DNA of 64,000 nt from Pontederia crassipes (Eukaryota > Streptophyta > Magnoliopsida > Commelinales > Pontederiaceae): assembly GCA_030549335.1 (NCBI GenBank), contig CM060198.1, forward strand, positions 39,906,353 to 39,970,352, given 5' to 3'. Both the position numbers and the translations under genes were made by a program. Under the pieces are notes generated by a model. It was given only the letters and a program-made list of their open reading frames with translations. It was not told the DNA's origin and made no database searches. This document shows, one piece after another, positions 1 to 10,850 of this stretch (positions within the stretch are counted from its first letter, which is position 1; every line of letters begins with the position of its first letter).

Positions 1-75
1 ATGAAGATTCGGGACTTGAATGCACATGAATTAGAGTGAAATTAAGTATAATTCTAATATATGAGATGGTGATCA
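1..75 (-). repeat. Athila-like LTR, 5' end only (family A)
   Basis: Read on the minus strand, an LTR begins at position 75 with TGATCACCATCTC, directly after a polypurine tract. The segment runs off the window. It aligns by eye with the LTR that begins at 932, including a shared ATTCATGTGCAT stretch, so it belongs to the same family. Confidence 0.7.
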
Positions 76-92
76 AACTCCCCCAAGTTTAA
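76..92 (-). other. Polypurine tract (plus-strand primer)
   Basis: The minus strand reads AAACTTGGGGGAGTT immediately before the LTR start. It is preceded by the conserved GAGGACAAGCAAAAG stretch seen before every Athila-type polypurine tract in this window. Confidence 0.75.
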
Positions 93-720
93 TCTTTTGC
101 TTGTCCTCAAGGAAAACATTTAGAGATTAAGAATAAGGATTGAATCAAATAGCTCACAAAAGAATCAAACATCAACTTCACAATTGCCATTTTAAAACAG
201 CATTCACAACAACAGAAAACTAGTTCAAAGACATTCAAAACTATACTAATATCAGTGATAAAATAAGTGTTCTTCTATCATCCATCCATGAACACAAATT
301 ATACTACTACCCTATCCTAAGAGTGCTAAGATTTAGCTCCTCACAAATGTTGAAATCAATACAAAACAAATGTGGAATAGAATAAAAAACATTCTAAAAC
401 AATAAGTAGAATAATAAGCTTGAAGTATCCTTCTGGGCTATTTCTTTTCCTTCCTTCAACTCCAAGATGTAAATCATAGAGAATGACAGAAGATTGCCCA
501 TTGTTCCTCAAATCCCCTGTTTTATATGACATTGTTATCACCATGATTCCCATCAGAAACTTTTATTCCTTATCATTTTGCCACCTGTCATGGTCCCTTT
601 GCTTTCAAAAAGATTCCTTTCTCATTGCTTTTGGCAGCTTACAATTTTATGGCCCCTCTGCTTTTCCAGCAAGAATGTTTGTCTTTTATGCTTGATTTTG
701 AGGTTGAATTAGCAAGAACC
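93..720 (-). other. 3' non-coding end of a family A element, no gene
   Basis: The first ~100 bases match the region upstream of the tract at 933 (for example GATTGAATCAAA), so this is the 3' end of another family A internal region. From about 350 on I recognise nothing. The short open frames at 356-695 show no known motif. The junction with the next LTR is not resolved. Confidence 0.45.
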
Positions 721-932
721 ATAAGCATCAGTTCTCCAAATAAAAATTAGACAAATAAGAATTAAATCAATATGTTATCCAGCTCAAATGTGCAAATGTG
801 AAATAATATTATGCCGAGAAGATAAATGCATGTAGATTAAGCATAATTATAAGAATATGAACATTTAGGGCTTATATGCACATGAATTAAGATAAATTAG
901 GGCAGAATTTTAGTATGTTCAGCTAGTGGTCA
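721..932 (-). repeat. 3' LTR fragment of family A copy (i)
   Basis: On the minus strand the LTR starts at 932 with TGACCACTAGCTG. This resembles TGATCACTAGCTG at the start of the plus-strand copy at 57641. The ATGCACATGAATTAAG stretch near 880 matches positions 20-35. The lower boundary is an estimate. Confidence 0.6.
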
Positions 933-948
933 AACTCTCCCAAGCTTA
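933..948 (-). other. Polypurine tract of family A copy (i)
   Basis: The minus strand reads AAGCTTGGGAGAGTT directly before the LTR start, following GAGGACAAGCAACAG. One G of the usual GGGGG run is changed to A. Confidence 0.75.
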
Positions 949-2090
949 GTCTGTTGCTTGTCCTCATGCAAAACATTCAGAGATTAAAAGAAAAGGATTG
1001 AATCAAACGGTTCACAAATAAATTCGGATTTAGCTAATTAGGATCAAATGAGTTTTCCAATTTGCTAACACTCCCTACCATTGCTTTCTAATTCTCAATT
1101 TTTAGCTGAGGAATCATAGAGGTTAAAGCAAATTTAAGCCATGAAAGAAGTATTAACAATAACCAATTTGAGTTTTAGGAATTTTCAACTCCACTAAATA
1201 GGTTGAACTGTTAGTCTCTTGATGAATAGATTTTTGTATTACTTAAACAAGATAAACCTGTCTTTTATTCATGATAATGCAAATAAACAAGTTTGAAACC
1301 TATTTTTTATTCATGCTAGTCAACAGGATAAAAATCGTGAATTTATTCATGAGAGCTTCATTTTTGGATTTAGCTATCTTTATTCATGAATGCATGCAAT
1401 GAAAAATGCACCTTTTATTTTTTCTTCACGTTTTCATTTTCTCTTCTATCCATTACGTGAGCAACAGTACAAACTCAAGTATGGTTTAGATTCGTTAATC
1501 TAAAGAGTCAAGTTTTCCAATTTAACATAGCCGCAAAAGCCTTGATTCCATTGTAGACATATTCTAATTTCTAACCAACTCATGAGTGTTAGCTAGTGTC
1601 ACCCACAAAAAGATCAATTTTCCACCTGAATTATTTAAATACATCTGAATGTGAGATGATTGAAGCAAAAATATTAACAACTAAATTAATGACTGCTTGA
1701 TGTTGGAGTGTACTAGCTGTTATACTAAAGGATTTCTACTTAACAATGATTTTTGTTATACTGGCTAAGATAACATTGATAACCTGTCTATAGATATGAT
1801 ATTGACTATAAAATGAAATTAAAGCATGTAATAGAGTTAAGAAAAGTATGAGGTACCTCCACCAAGCTTATTATGAGCACGGTCCTCAGGCAAGGAAGAG
1901 GGTTGGATAGGTGTACAACTTGTGAAATAAGAGATAAATATAGCTATCACACTTGATCTTTTGGGTACACCAATGTTGGTAATTTAGCATTTGATATTTT
2001 GTGTTTAGTTCATTACAGAATGTAATTGAATTCATTTCCTCTTTGACTTATTCCTCCAAAAACAAAGGGATATTAGTTATTCACATGCTC
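949..2090 (-). other. 3' non-coding region of family A copy (i)
   Basis: No gene is visible. This 1.1 kb aligns along its length with 47280-48690 and, inverted, with 62290-63740 (shared blocks include GCTAACACTCCCTACCATTG and the ATTCATGAA repeats near 1210-1400). That makes it the conserved 3' untranslated part of the family between pol and the polypurine tract. Confidence 0.7.
1855..1892 (-). other. Conserved hairpin and upstream purine run
   Basis: On the minus strand CCTGAGGACCGTGCTC is followed about 10 bases later by AAGCTTGGTGGAGG. The same hairpin-plus-purine layout sits 0.8-1.0 kb before the true polypurine tract in six elements here. This copy lies about 0.9 kb before its tract. 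Confidence 0.6.
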
Positions 2091-2092
2091 GA

Positions 2093-2125
2093 GTTGCCTC
2101 CCATGAAGCGTCCTGCTTTAGTGTC
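2093..2125 (-). other. Conserved pol-end motif
   Basis: The minus strand carries CACTAAAGCAGGACGC followed by TTCATGGGAGGCAACTC. This is the block found just after the integrase stop in many plant Gypsy elements. It recurs at 12815, 25275, 48680 and 62250 and marks where pol ends. Confidence 0.65.
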
Positions 2126-2149
2126 TTAGGCTAGACATTATTACAACTC

Positions 2150-2995
2150 AGTGTCAAGTAGGGAATTCATGTAGATTTGATAGCTTGGGCACTTCCTTAG
2201 TTGAATAATTGTTATGGGGTTATATAGTTTTAGTCTTTCATCCACAGCTAAAGGGATAAACTTTGTGTACCTTAAATGGTCAACACAACTTGGTTTTCAA
2301 TTTTTCAAGAAATAATTTCAGTCTTGAATTAAACAATAGAACAAAGTTTCCTTCCTTGAATCCCCTTTTCAAAATTATGTTATTATGCCATCTCTTTGTA
2401 AAATTTAAATTGTGATAAGCATTGAGCTTGATTTCATCTTGCTCATCCAGCTAAAGTAGTCTCTTTTTGCTACAAGATTCATATCATAGTTCAAAACTTT
2501 AAGTGCCCATTATGCCTTGTGTTGAAGCTCAATTGGCCAATGACATGTTTTACCATAAATCAACTTATAGAGAGAGACACCAATTGGAAGGGCGAGACAC
2601 CAATTGGAGACTTATAGACTATTCCATAAGCCCATAAAGCATCATTCATCTTATTGCTCCTATCTTTTCTAGACAATGAAGTACTTTTTTCCAAAATGAT
2701 TTTAATTTCCCTATTTGAAATTTCAACTTGGCCATTGGTTTGAGGATGATAAGTTGTTGAGACCTTATGTTTGGCCCCATACTTTTGCAATAAATGCTCA
2801 AATCACTTCTCAATAAAGTGGCTTCCTCCATCACTCATAACCACTTTTGGAAATCCAAATCTTGCAAAAATAATATATTTGAGCAATCAAATCACAACCA
2901 TAGAATTTGTAGCAACTATTGGGATTGCTTCAATCCACTTGGACACATAATTAACTGCTAATAGAATTAGCATGTATTCAAATGAGTTCAAAAAA
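2150..2995 (-). pseudogene. Integrase, C-terminal half, family A copy (i)
   Basis: This encoded the catalytic and C-terminal parts of the integrase that inserts element DNA into the chromosome. The best stretch (about 2560-2830) reads [20 protein letters not shown], the core motif around the third acidic residue of the D,D-35-E triad. The Glu in GQVE is kept, and [19 protein letters not shown] follows. Frames change several times (two overlapping open frames at 2560-2834). A 15-base piece, GAGACACCAATTGGA, is duplicated near 2574-2605. The gene is cut at 2995 by a solo LTR and continues at 6289. The lineage call Athila rests on similarity to the better preserved copy at 48946-49608. Confidence 0.75.
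2991..2995. repeat. Target-site duplication, left (AAAAA)
   Basis: These five bases flank the solo LTR at 2996. The right copy is AAAAG. The unbroken homologue at 49600 reads ...AAAGGTCCCAT, which supports an original AAAAG target. Confidence 0.6.
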
Positions 2996-3113
2996 TGTAA
3001 TATTCTTAAAGAAATAAAATAAAATAAAAATAAAAGATAATAAGTAAAAGAAAGTTATGGTCATTTAAGGCCCATTAAGAAGTCCACTAACTTAATAAGC
3101 CCCAAACCCAAAG

Positions 3114-3121
3114 TATAAATA
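3114..3121 (+). promoter_or_regulatory. TATA box of the solo LTR
   Basis: TATAAATA lies 118 bp into the LTR, followed by a CT-rich, CAACC-rich leader from about 3150. This is the usual layout for the U3/R boundary of a plant LTR. Confidence 0.55.
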
Positions 3122-4649
3122 CCCTCATTGCCCTAAATATCACATAACCTCACTTTTGCTCTCTCAACCAAACCCCAGCCAACACCTTCCATCTCCCCCT
3201 CACTTCCTCTCCATTCTCCCTCTCTCTTCCTCACATCTTGGCAGAGCACCAGGGAAGCTTCACTTCATTCCTTCCTCTCCCTCCCTCTCTCATTCTCTCT
3301 CCCAACTCATGGCCATCAAGGCAAGAGCCACTCCCTCATTTCCTCTCTCCTCATAACTCTCGGCCAACAACCCCAAAAGGCACCCAAGCTATAGTAATCA
3401 TTCATTAGCATATCCTCCCATCAACTCTCAGCAATAGTAGCTCAAGCCCATTGTACCTCACCTTCACAGCACCAAACCTCACGGTCAACACCAAGAAGAC
3501 CCCACTTCTCACTCACCTCACTCTCTCTCCTCTTGCACTCACTCGGTAGCAACAGGAGCACCAAGGAGGAGTCCAGCAGTGAAGAAGAAAGAAGAAAGAA
3601 GAAGAGGAGAAAGAAGGAAGCAAGAAGAATAAAGAAAAAATTAGGATTAATAGGGTTTTAACCTAAACCCTAAAGGTATGTTTGAGGGGGTCCAACTCTA
3701 ATCTTTCTCCCAATGTATTGCTTGAATGTTTGGATTGTGATTTAGGAACAACCTTTGATTCCTACATGATGAGATTTGGAACATTAGAATAGAATGCATG
3801 ATGACTATTATATGTTTGTGAAAATGCTACATGAGAATCGTAATACAAGAAGTGATGCTTAAATGGAAAGAATGACATCTATAATCTTACTAAATTAGCA
3901 TGTTATATAAATATGCAAATGTAAATGTTAATAAAGTACGTTGAGGGGATCCAATTTCTCTAATCACCCCTTAATGATGTAATGATGCTTGGATTAAGGG
4001 ATTGTAAGACCAAACTAGGTCTTATTGATGCATGATTAGGGAAAGTCCATGTTTGCATTATGATGCTTCTTACTTTATTAAGATTACTATTTCATTGCTA
4101 ATCAAGTTTAGAATTAATATGTTTATAGTTATCCATGTTTGATTCATTATGATGTCTCTTATTGGTTTGTATAAATGTGATTAGTAACTCTTAATATTCT
4201 TTATGCAAACCTCTTCATATGTGCAATATTTGATGGAAATATTCATGTGTAACTTATGTTATGATTAGAGTAATTGTATGCTCAAATGTATAGCAGAAAG
4301 TATGTTGAGGGGATCCAAACCCTCTACTCATCCCCTAATGATGCTTGTGTGTTTGGATTAGGGCATAAAAGAATTTACCATGTGTTCTTGGAATGGATGA
4401 TCAAGGGATGTTCATATTAGCACTAGTATGTTTCATGTTCTATTAATATTTATGCTCTATTTCTTATCATGTATAGAACTAGAATGTGCTTTGTTATCTA
4501 TGTAGGTCAAAATTCAATTGCTTAACACTCATTTACTCATATAAATGTGATTAGCATGATTAGATGTTTTATGTGAAAACCTCATATGTTTCATCATTAG
4601 TGTACCAAAAATGTTGATAAATGTTTCATGTGATTAGCATGATTACTTA

Positions 4650-5035
4650 ACGGTCGACCATTCTGGGAATGATTTTTGTCCTGACATTGTCCAACGGTCG
4701 TCCGAAACCCATTCGGACGCCCGTTTAGAGCAGTCGTTGCTTTGTGATTAGCAGATGATCGAAAGCCCAGTATCGATCATCTGAAGGCCCGATAACGGTC
4801 GACCGATACCTTAGCGGTCGACCCAACGCCCAGTTTGGCCGTCCGAAAGTCATGTAACGGTCGACCGATACCTGAACGGTCGTCCAATTGGGAGGTGTCA
4901 TTGCACTCTGTAATCAACAGTCGACCCAATACCCAGCTCGGTCGCCCAAAAGAGCCATAACGGTCGACCGATAGTAGGACGATCATCTGATACTCAATCC
5001 AGCCGTCGATTGCTAGAAAAAATGGTCGTCCGTTT
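4650..5035 (+). repeat. Degenerate GGTCGACC motif array in LTR
   Basis: The octamer palindrome GGTCGACC occurs exactly five times (first at 4652), mixed with variants such as GGTCGTCCGAAA. Spacing is irregular at about 18-100 bases, so it is not a simple tandem repeat. It is much richer in CpG than the flanking AT-rich LTR. The 115-aa open frame across it on the other strand is a by-product. Confidence 0.75.
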
Positions 5036-5204
5036 TGAGGCTGATGATTGGTTATGATTGAATGTCCACACTTAGTATGATTTGAAGTTTGTATGACCTT
5101 AAATATGGCTAAAATATGCAACATGTATTGAATGATTGTATGAATTAATTAACGTGACTAAAAGACAGATTGATGAAGGTATGGCATTTTCTCTTGGGAC
5201 TAAT

Positions 5205-5400
5205 CGGTACCCTACCTAAGACTCCACCGACGGGTGAGGGAAGACCTCATTGACGAATGAGGGTTAAGACCCGGCCTTCGGGAGAGGGTTAAGACCTCAC
5301 CTACGGAAGAGGATTAAGACATCGCTTACGGGAGAGGGTTAAGACCTCATCTAAAATGAGAATTAAGACCTCACTCACGGGTGAGGGTTATGATCTATGA
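5205..5400 (+). repeat. Tandem repeat, ~30-bp unit (GGGTTAAGACCTCAC)
   Basis: About six imperfect copies of GGGTTAAGACCTCACCTACG lie head to tail inside the solo LTR. Similar multi-copy blocks occupy the same relative place, after the CpG-rich motif array, in the LTR at 51001. Confidence 0.75.
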
Positions 5401-6288
5401 GCCATCACCCTTCTCAATCGACAAGATAATAAATTATCTAAGTAAAGATGAAAGATGAATGATGAATGACTTTGGACATAAAGTTAAAGATGATAAAGAA
5501 GTATGAAGAAATATGCACCTATGAGGATGCAATGTGAATGTCCACTTGTCATATCATATTATGACATGAACAAAGATGACAAAGTAAAGTAAGATAAGAT
5601 CATGATATGCATTAGCATAGTGATGAGTACAATGATAAGTTATGATATGCTTTAGCATAAGATGGAAATGTTATATGTTTATCTTATCTTGCTATGATGA
5701 TATTATCCATATGCCATTAGTGTGCATAAGTAGCTCAAAGCATGCATACAAGCCATGTTTCATTAGGATGCAATGCATATGCCATGACATATAGAAATCA
5801 GGTTATAAGATCATAGCATGGATGGGCATCAACATATATACTCTAACGGAAGAAATTTCCTACACCCCATGGATCCGTGCAGGTATGGAGGAGGCTTAGG
5901 TTCGACGGCGAGAGCCTCATAACGAAAACATTGCACATGGATGGGTCGGGCTACGACCCAAGTGTTTTACTTATATTATGTCATTTTAATGAACTCTTGT
6001 AAGAGTGATTTATGTATGGCTTATGGGCCTTATGGAGTCATGTATTTTACTTGAACTCATTATATCGTACGAACCCTTTGTTGAGTATGTTAGAGCCTAG
6101 GTCCATGGGCCAGTTTATTATCTTGGGATTTGAATATACTTATGAAGTCTTCCGCTGTTTATGATATCATTGTTTTATATCTATTTTTATGTTTCCGCTG
6201 CAAGGTTTTTATACAATTGGGTCATGAAAAAGTAACATCACATAGGGTTCGACAACTTAAATTGGGGCCGAATTTTGGGGGTGTTACA

Positions 6289-6293
6289 AAAAG
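6289..6293. repeat. Target-site duplication, right (AAAAG)
   Basis: Matches the left copy at 2991-2995 at four of five positions. The integrase sequence continues directly after it. Confidence 0.6.
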
Positions 6294-6485
6294 GGTCCCA
6301 TATAATCAATTCCCCATACATCAAAGATTTCAACTTTCAGAATTCCATTTTGGGGCATTTCATTTCTTATAAAAATTTTCTCTGCTCTTTGACATGTATC
6401 ACATCTCTTCCCATAAAGATGAGCATTTTAAATAGAGAAGGACAATAAAATCTTGATTGAAGTAGCTTGGCAACTATATTTTTTG
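6294..6485 (-). pseudogene. Integrase, N-terminal zinc-binding part, copy (i)
   Basis: This is the continuation of the integrase broken at 2995. On the minus strand it reads, in shifted frames, a [18 protein letters not shown] stretch followed by the Cys region of the HHCC zinc domain (CDTC-like). That corresponds to the start of integrase in Athila elements. Its outer edge near 6485 joins RT sequence directly, so RNase H and most of RT are missing from this copy. Confidence 0.65.
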
Positions 6486-6850
6486 ATTGCCTTATTTCAT
6501 TTCTTGAAATCAATACACATTCTCCATCAAGTTACTATAATAGTAGAAATTAGCTCATTGGAATCAGTTTTTACAATTGTGATTCCACCATTCTTTGGCA
6601 CAACTTGAACTGAACTTACCCATTTACTATCTGAGATTGAATAAATGATTCCAACATTAAAAAATTTTAGCACTTCTTTCTTCACAACTTATTTTGTTAA
6701 TGGATTCAATCTTCTTTGGCCTTCACTTGTGCGTTGATACTTGTCTTTCACAGGGATTATGTGCATGCAAATTGAGGGGTTGATTTCTTTAATATCATCA
6801 GTTGTATATCCAATCACTTCTCTGTATAGCTTCAATCTGCTAAACAGTTC
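6486..6850 (-). pseudogene. Reverse transcriptase, N-terminal fragment, copy (i)
   Basis: The minus strand shows GYTIDDIKEINPSICMHII, then an EGQRRLNP-like stretch, then WVSSVQVVPKNGGIT, ending at the WRMCIDF region. This is the linker and fingers part of Athila RT. The sequence stops at the point where the catalytic palm should begin, and integrase follows at once. Several stops are present, so it is not functional. Confidence 0.7.
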
Positions 6851-6856
6851 TTGAAT

Positions 6857-7740
6857 TTAATTTTGGGGTAACTTGACATTGATTATCATGAGATATGTGA
6901 AATTTTCCCCTAGAAACTCATACTTCGAATTAGTAGTAAGTTGCTTCAACTTCAATTTTGAAAAATTCTTTTCTTTAACATCACTTGCCTTAATTTTAGC
7001 AATGAAAGCTTCTTGCATCACATTCTGAATTTCTAATTTCTCTACTGATTTAGTTGCATTCAAAGTAGAATGACGAGCCTCAACTTCAGGGTCATCTAAT
7101 TCCTTCAAATGATAAAATATGAAACATCTTTGTAAAGGATCTTCAATTGAAATTATTGCAGCAATGTATTCCACTAGCTGATTAATTTGTCCATTTTCAA
7201 GGTCTTCATGTTGAAAATTAAGATTACTAATAACTTGAGCTACATTGAATTCTATTTTTTTCTTCTCCAATATGAAATGTCAATCTACATTCTTTAACAT
7301 CAATTACAACTCCTACATTAGTTAAGAAAGATCTACTCAATATAATTGGAGTCTTCATCCATATAAGAACAACAAAGTCTTTTGGAATGTAGAACTTTCC
7401 ATGGTATGTCTTCAAGGATTCCAAGTGGATACTTAATTGATCTATTAGCTAGATGCAAAGACAAATTAGTGGGCTTCAAATCTTCAACTTCCAATTTTCT
7501 ACATAGTGATAAAGGAATCACACTAACAGAAGCTCCTAAATCACACATAGACCTTTGAATCTTTCTATTTCCAATCTCATATGGAATTGAAAAACTTGTT
7601 GGATCTTTCAATTTTAGAGGGAATTTGTTTTGAATTATAGCTGAAGCTTCTTCAGTTATGACTGTAGTCTCGTGCTCCATAATTCTTCTTTTCTTAGTCA
7701 AAATCTCCTTATGAAATTTGGCATATGATGACATTTCCTA
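6857..7740 (-). pseudogene. Aspartic protease and linker, copy (i)
   Basis: The best frame (7333-7734, 133 aa) contains SMCDLGASVSVIPLSLCRKL, where DLGAS is the retroviral-type aspartic protease active site. LHLANRSIKYPLGILEDI follows, the usual Athila continuation. Upstream it begins SSYAKFHKEILTKKRR, the normal gag-protease transition. Two further frames (7227-7424 and 6857-7270) continue the linker towards RT with KLKQLTTNSKYEFLGENFTY. Frames shift near 7340 and 7250. The enzyme cuts the element polyprotein. The active-site motif is intact but the gene is broken. Confidence 0.8.
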
Positions 7741-8426
7741 AATCGATTCCACAAATAGCACATTAATGTTGAGTTTCTTTAGAATTTCTAGAAATCTGCC
7801 ATACTATTGATCTTGTATAGCCTTATTCAGCCTCTGTGGAAATGGAACTGGTTGATTAATCCTTGCATGATTTCCTCTTTAGTGTTTCTACGCTTATTTA
7901 ACTCTTTTTCCTTCTTGGCTATAACTTCTTCCATAGATTCTTCTAGTTTAGTTGATATTGGAGTGTTCTAGCTGACTTGTCTTCAACATGCGTCATTGGT
8001 TCTTCAATAACTCTACCACTTCTAAGCTGAACAACTTGCACTTGCTCTTTAGGATTAATTTCATGTTGTCCTTGAAAAATCCCTAGAGTTTTAGTTGAAG
8101 TACTAGCATGCTGAGTATATGAGTTTCTAGCATCTTATTGTGAGTGCTTAAGTTTTCAATTTGAGAAGCTAATTTTTGTATTACTCCATCTTATCTTTGT
8201 CTAGCTTCATCATACGTCTCTTGCTTCTTCAGAAGTGTTTCCAACGGCTCTTCCACCTTAAATTTTTGTGGACCTTGGGTTTGTTGCTCATACGGTGGCG
8301 TTTGTTCCTAGACATTTGGTTGATCGGAAGGAAGTGATTAATTCTTAGGCACAACTCTAGGTTGCCAGTTAGAATTTTAAACTGGTGGAGCTTGATATTG
8401 ATTTTCCTTGTAGAAAAAATAAGGAT
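7741..8426 (-). pseudogene. gag C-terminal region, copy (i)
   Basis: The minus strand translates in pieces to NPYFFYKENQYQAPPV, then a coiled stretch ENLSTHNKMLETHI, then a PFPQRLNKAIQDQ-like piece before the protease. This is the tail of Athila Gag after the capsid domain. The capsid, zinc knuckle and start are absent. At 8426 it meets the end of an LTR with no primer-binding site between, so the 5' part of the internal region was deleted. Several stop codons interrupt it. Confidence 0.65.
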
Positions 8427-10170
8427 TGATGAGGTAAAAAATCGTGTGATGTGGGGGACTAAAAGTCATAGAAAATAACACATTTCATGAAAAAGGGTCA
8501 CATAGTAGGAGAAGTTACCCTTAGACATATGATTATTCCTACATGGGGCGATAACCCTTACTTCACAACAAATATTGAATTAAGTTTTAAAATTTATAAT
8601 TCCTCAACAGAATCATGATGAGAACTACAAGTATACGAAAGTGTACTACTTAAGGGTCGATTCACGGGGACAAAGCATGAAAAGTTCACGCTTGATTAAA
8701 ATCGTTTAGAAGGAAAACCCTAAGTCTATAAGTGTTGTTCAAAATGAGAAAGTGAATTGCTATAAACCAGAAATTACAGCAAATAAAACTACTCTAATTT
8801 TTATGGATTTTTAATGTAAAAGTAGATAAGGATCAGTGTAGACAAATGTTAGCGCTAAGGGGATGCCTTCACTCAGAATTAGTGTTCTTCGTGCTTTAAA
8901 TTATGTTAAGATTTCATACTACCCCTCAACAAGCACATAAGTATAAAATCATGATACACATCACTCAGCTCATCAGTGACGCTCTCATGCACAGGGATGG
9001 CTTAGCTCACGCATGTTGGTGGGATCATCTATTTAGCTCAACCAACACTCGAGCAGGTAAATGAACCAAATCCTCTCGATAGGGATCGAGCGGGATTTCA
9101 TGCTTTCTTAGCCCGTCGAGTTCCCTAAGAAATAACTAGAGATCCAAAATGGCCTCTCGGCCTGAGTTGAACTCCAGTTCATGAAGATGACCCCCTCGGG
9201 CGAAGACATCTATCACCAAGAATTGCATGAAACATATTGAGTTCAGGCGATTAAGATCCAATTTCGAAATGAAGACTATGATTTCAGTGACCTCTCCAAA
9301 GATGACTATGCAAATGCGTGCCCTCTCGAATCCTCCACAGTCGTAAAGAATGGAAATTCTCTTTTGGGTATGGAGTCAATAAAAGTAGGATCAAAATGAA
9401 AGGGTAATGGCGATGCAAGATGAGTAGCAGAATAAGTTCTGCTCCGAAATGCGCAGTTCATGAGTTCATCTTTGATGATATAAATCTTTTTCCCACCTCT
9501 CGGTGTGCATATAGAGAATCAATGTGAACACAAGACATCTGAACTAAAATTTAGCAAACACCGTCACAAGCACATCATTACAAAACTAGAAATTGTGTGA
9601 AGTGCGTGTAGATAGCTCTAGCCTCTATAACCCTCGGCATTCAGTTGGACAGAGGGTGGAATGTCCCTCTTGGGATTCCAAAGCTCAATCATAATACGAA
9701 ATCATCGCATCAGATTGAACGAAACAAAGAATAACGTGATTTAAATAAATTAGTAGTGTTCGACAATCATAGAAACAAAGGAAAGTTATAAACAAAAACA
9801 CAGAACAGAAACAAATCAAAGATCAACATTCTCTAGTAACTAGTTGGCTGGTTTAGTAACACATGAAGGAACAAGCAAAGAAGAAAAGAAGAATATGGGA
9901 AAAGAAGAGAAAAAGAGAAGGGAGGCTGTTGTTGCAGACCCCTCTTCAGCCAGCAATGGTGATTCCGATTCTCAGGTTGGGAACCCTTGTTTTGTTGCCT
10001 TGCCAGCTTTTCCTCCTGCCAGCTGCCCACTTTTTATTGACCCTTGATGTCTCCAAATACCCCAAACAAAGCTTCCTCTCTATCAAGTATGGAGAGGCTG
10101 TCGGTTGGTCCTCTACAATTGTAATGATGTTTGTTTTTTGCCCAAAAGGAATCTTGTGGTCCCTCTGATA
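8427..10170 (-). repeat. Athila-type LTR 'D', copy 1
   Basis: On the minus strand this LTR ends in CCTCATCA at 8427. It aligns with 42637-43309 (shared blocks near 8820-8900 and 9040-9330, including TAAGGGGATG and GCGTGCCCTCTCG). It carries many CCTCTCGG-type motifs (9070-9500). At copy 2 a primer site follows the LTR end, which fixes the boundary. The upper end near 10170 is not resolved. Open frames at 9844-10168 lie inside it and look accidental. Confidence 0.6.
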
Positions 10171-10171
10171 T

Positions 10172-10425
10172 GAACCTGAATATACTCTCCTTATTGTGAA
10201 TGTAGATTCGAGGATAAATCCTTTTGAAGAGGAGGGGAATGATATGAACCAGGAAATGCCTATAATTATAGCCGGTGATAGAAGAATGTTCTAGCAAAGT
10301 TGAATGATGATGACAATATTGTGGATCTCAAACATAAGGAAATTGAAGATTATCAAGAATATCTGCGATTTACAATGATCAAATTACAAGATCAAGTTGA
10401 ATAAAAAACAACTTCTCAATGTGTT
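10172..10425 (+). pseudogene. Chromovirus pol C-terminal tail
   Basis: The plus strand reads VDSRINPFEEEGND (10193-10235), a motif common at the C-terminus of chromovirus polyproteins. A degenerate acidic stretch (about NIVDLKHKEIEDYQEYLRF, 10310-10380) and a stop near 10400 follow. No integrase or RT belonging to it is left, so it is a short 3' remnant. The orientation is opposite to the Athila pieces on both sides. The family assignment is tentative. Confidence 0.4.
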
Positions 10426-10850
10426 ATAAGTTGGGCCGCATGAAGAGTCAGCATAACTTGGGCCAAATAAATCATGGTTTAACCATATTTATTCATAATT
10501 TTTGGAATTAATTAATTATGGAATATGCTGATAAGTATTGTAACAGAAAATTGAGTTTGTTATTTTACTAAATTTGTTAGGTTACTTGTGGGCTAAGTTA
10601 GGGTCTTTTCTTTCAGCCCAAATTCTGTTTGTAGGGCCTATAAATACTAGTATTTCTTGTTATTTCAGATATCTTTGAATCTATAAACAATTTGGCTTAA
10701 TTGCTTTTGCTGTGAGGGAACTCCTGCAATCCGTTCTTTGGAAATTTTCGCCGTTAATTACAAGATTGGCTATCTTGTGATTAAATCCATCTATTTATAA
10801 TATCGATTGATTGGTTCATTGTAATCTTGAGGTTGATATTCCACTACATT
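10426..10850 (+). repeat. Chromovirus-type LTR fragment
   Basis: Following the pol tail, sequence rich in TGGGCC is followed by a TATA box (TATAAATA, 10639-10646) and a leader ending near 10846. This fits a short chromovirus 3' LTR. I cannot identify both terminal dinucleotides with certainty, and no primer site follows, so it is the 3' copy or truncated. Confidence 0.4.

Larger units (their letters stand above)
2996..6288 (+). mobile_element. Solo chromovirus-type LTR inserted in integrase
   Basis: A 3293-bp block starts TGTAATATTC and ends GGGGGTGTTACA. It interrupts an integrase that resumes in register on the far side (flanks ...GAGTTCAAAA and AAAAGGGTCCCATATAATC). The two boundaries carry a 5-bp duplication with one mismatch. 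There is no primer site, gag or pol, so it is a solo LTR left by recombination between two LTRs. The ends and size suit Tekay/Del-type chromoviruses. It carries its own TATA box, a leader with CT-rich sequence (3170-3560), a GGTCGACC array and a 30-bp tandem array. Confidence 0.85.

Noticed and set aside
4777..5124. 115-aa minus-strand open frame
   Set aside because: It coincides with the GGTCGACC array, whose CpG-rich repeats keep stops away. No domain is visible.
9844..10168. Overlapping plus-strand frames of 67 and 101 aa and minus-strand frames
   Set aside because: They lie in the leader part of LTR D, overlap in several frames and show no recognisable protein feature.
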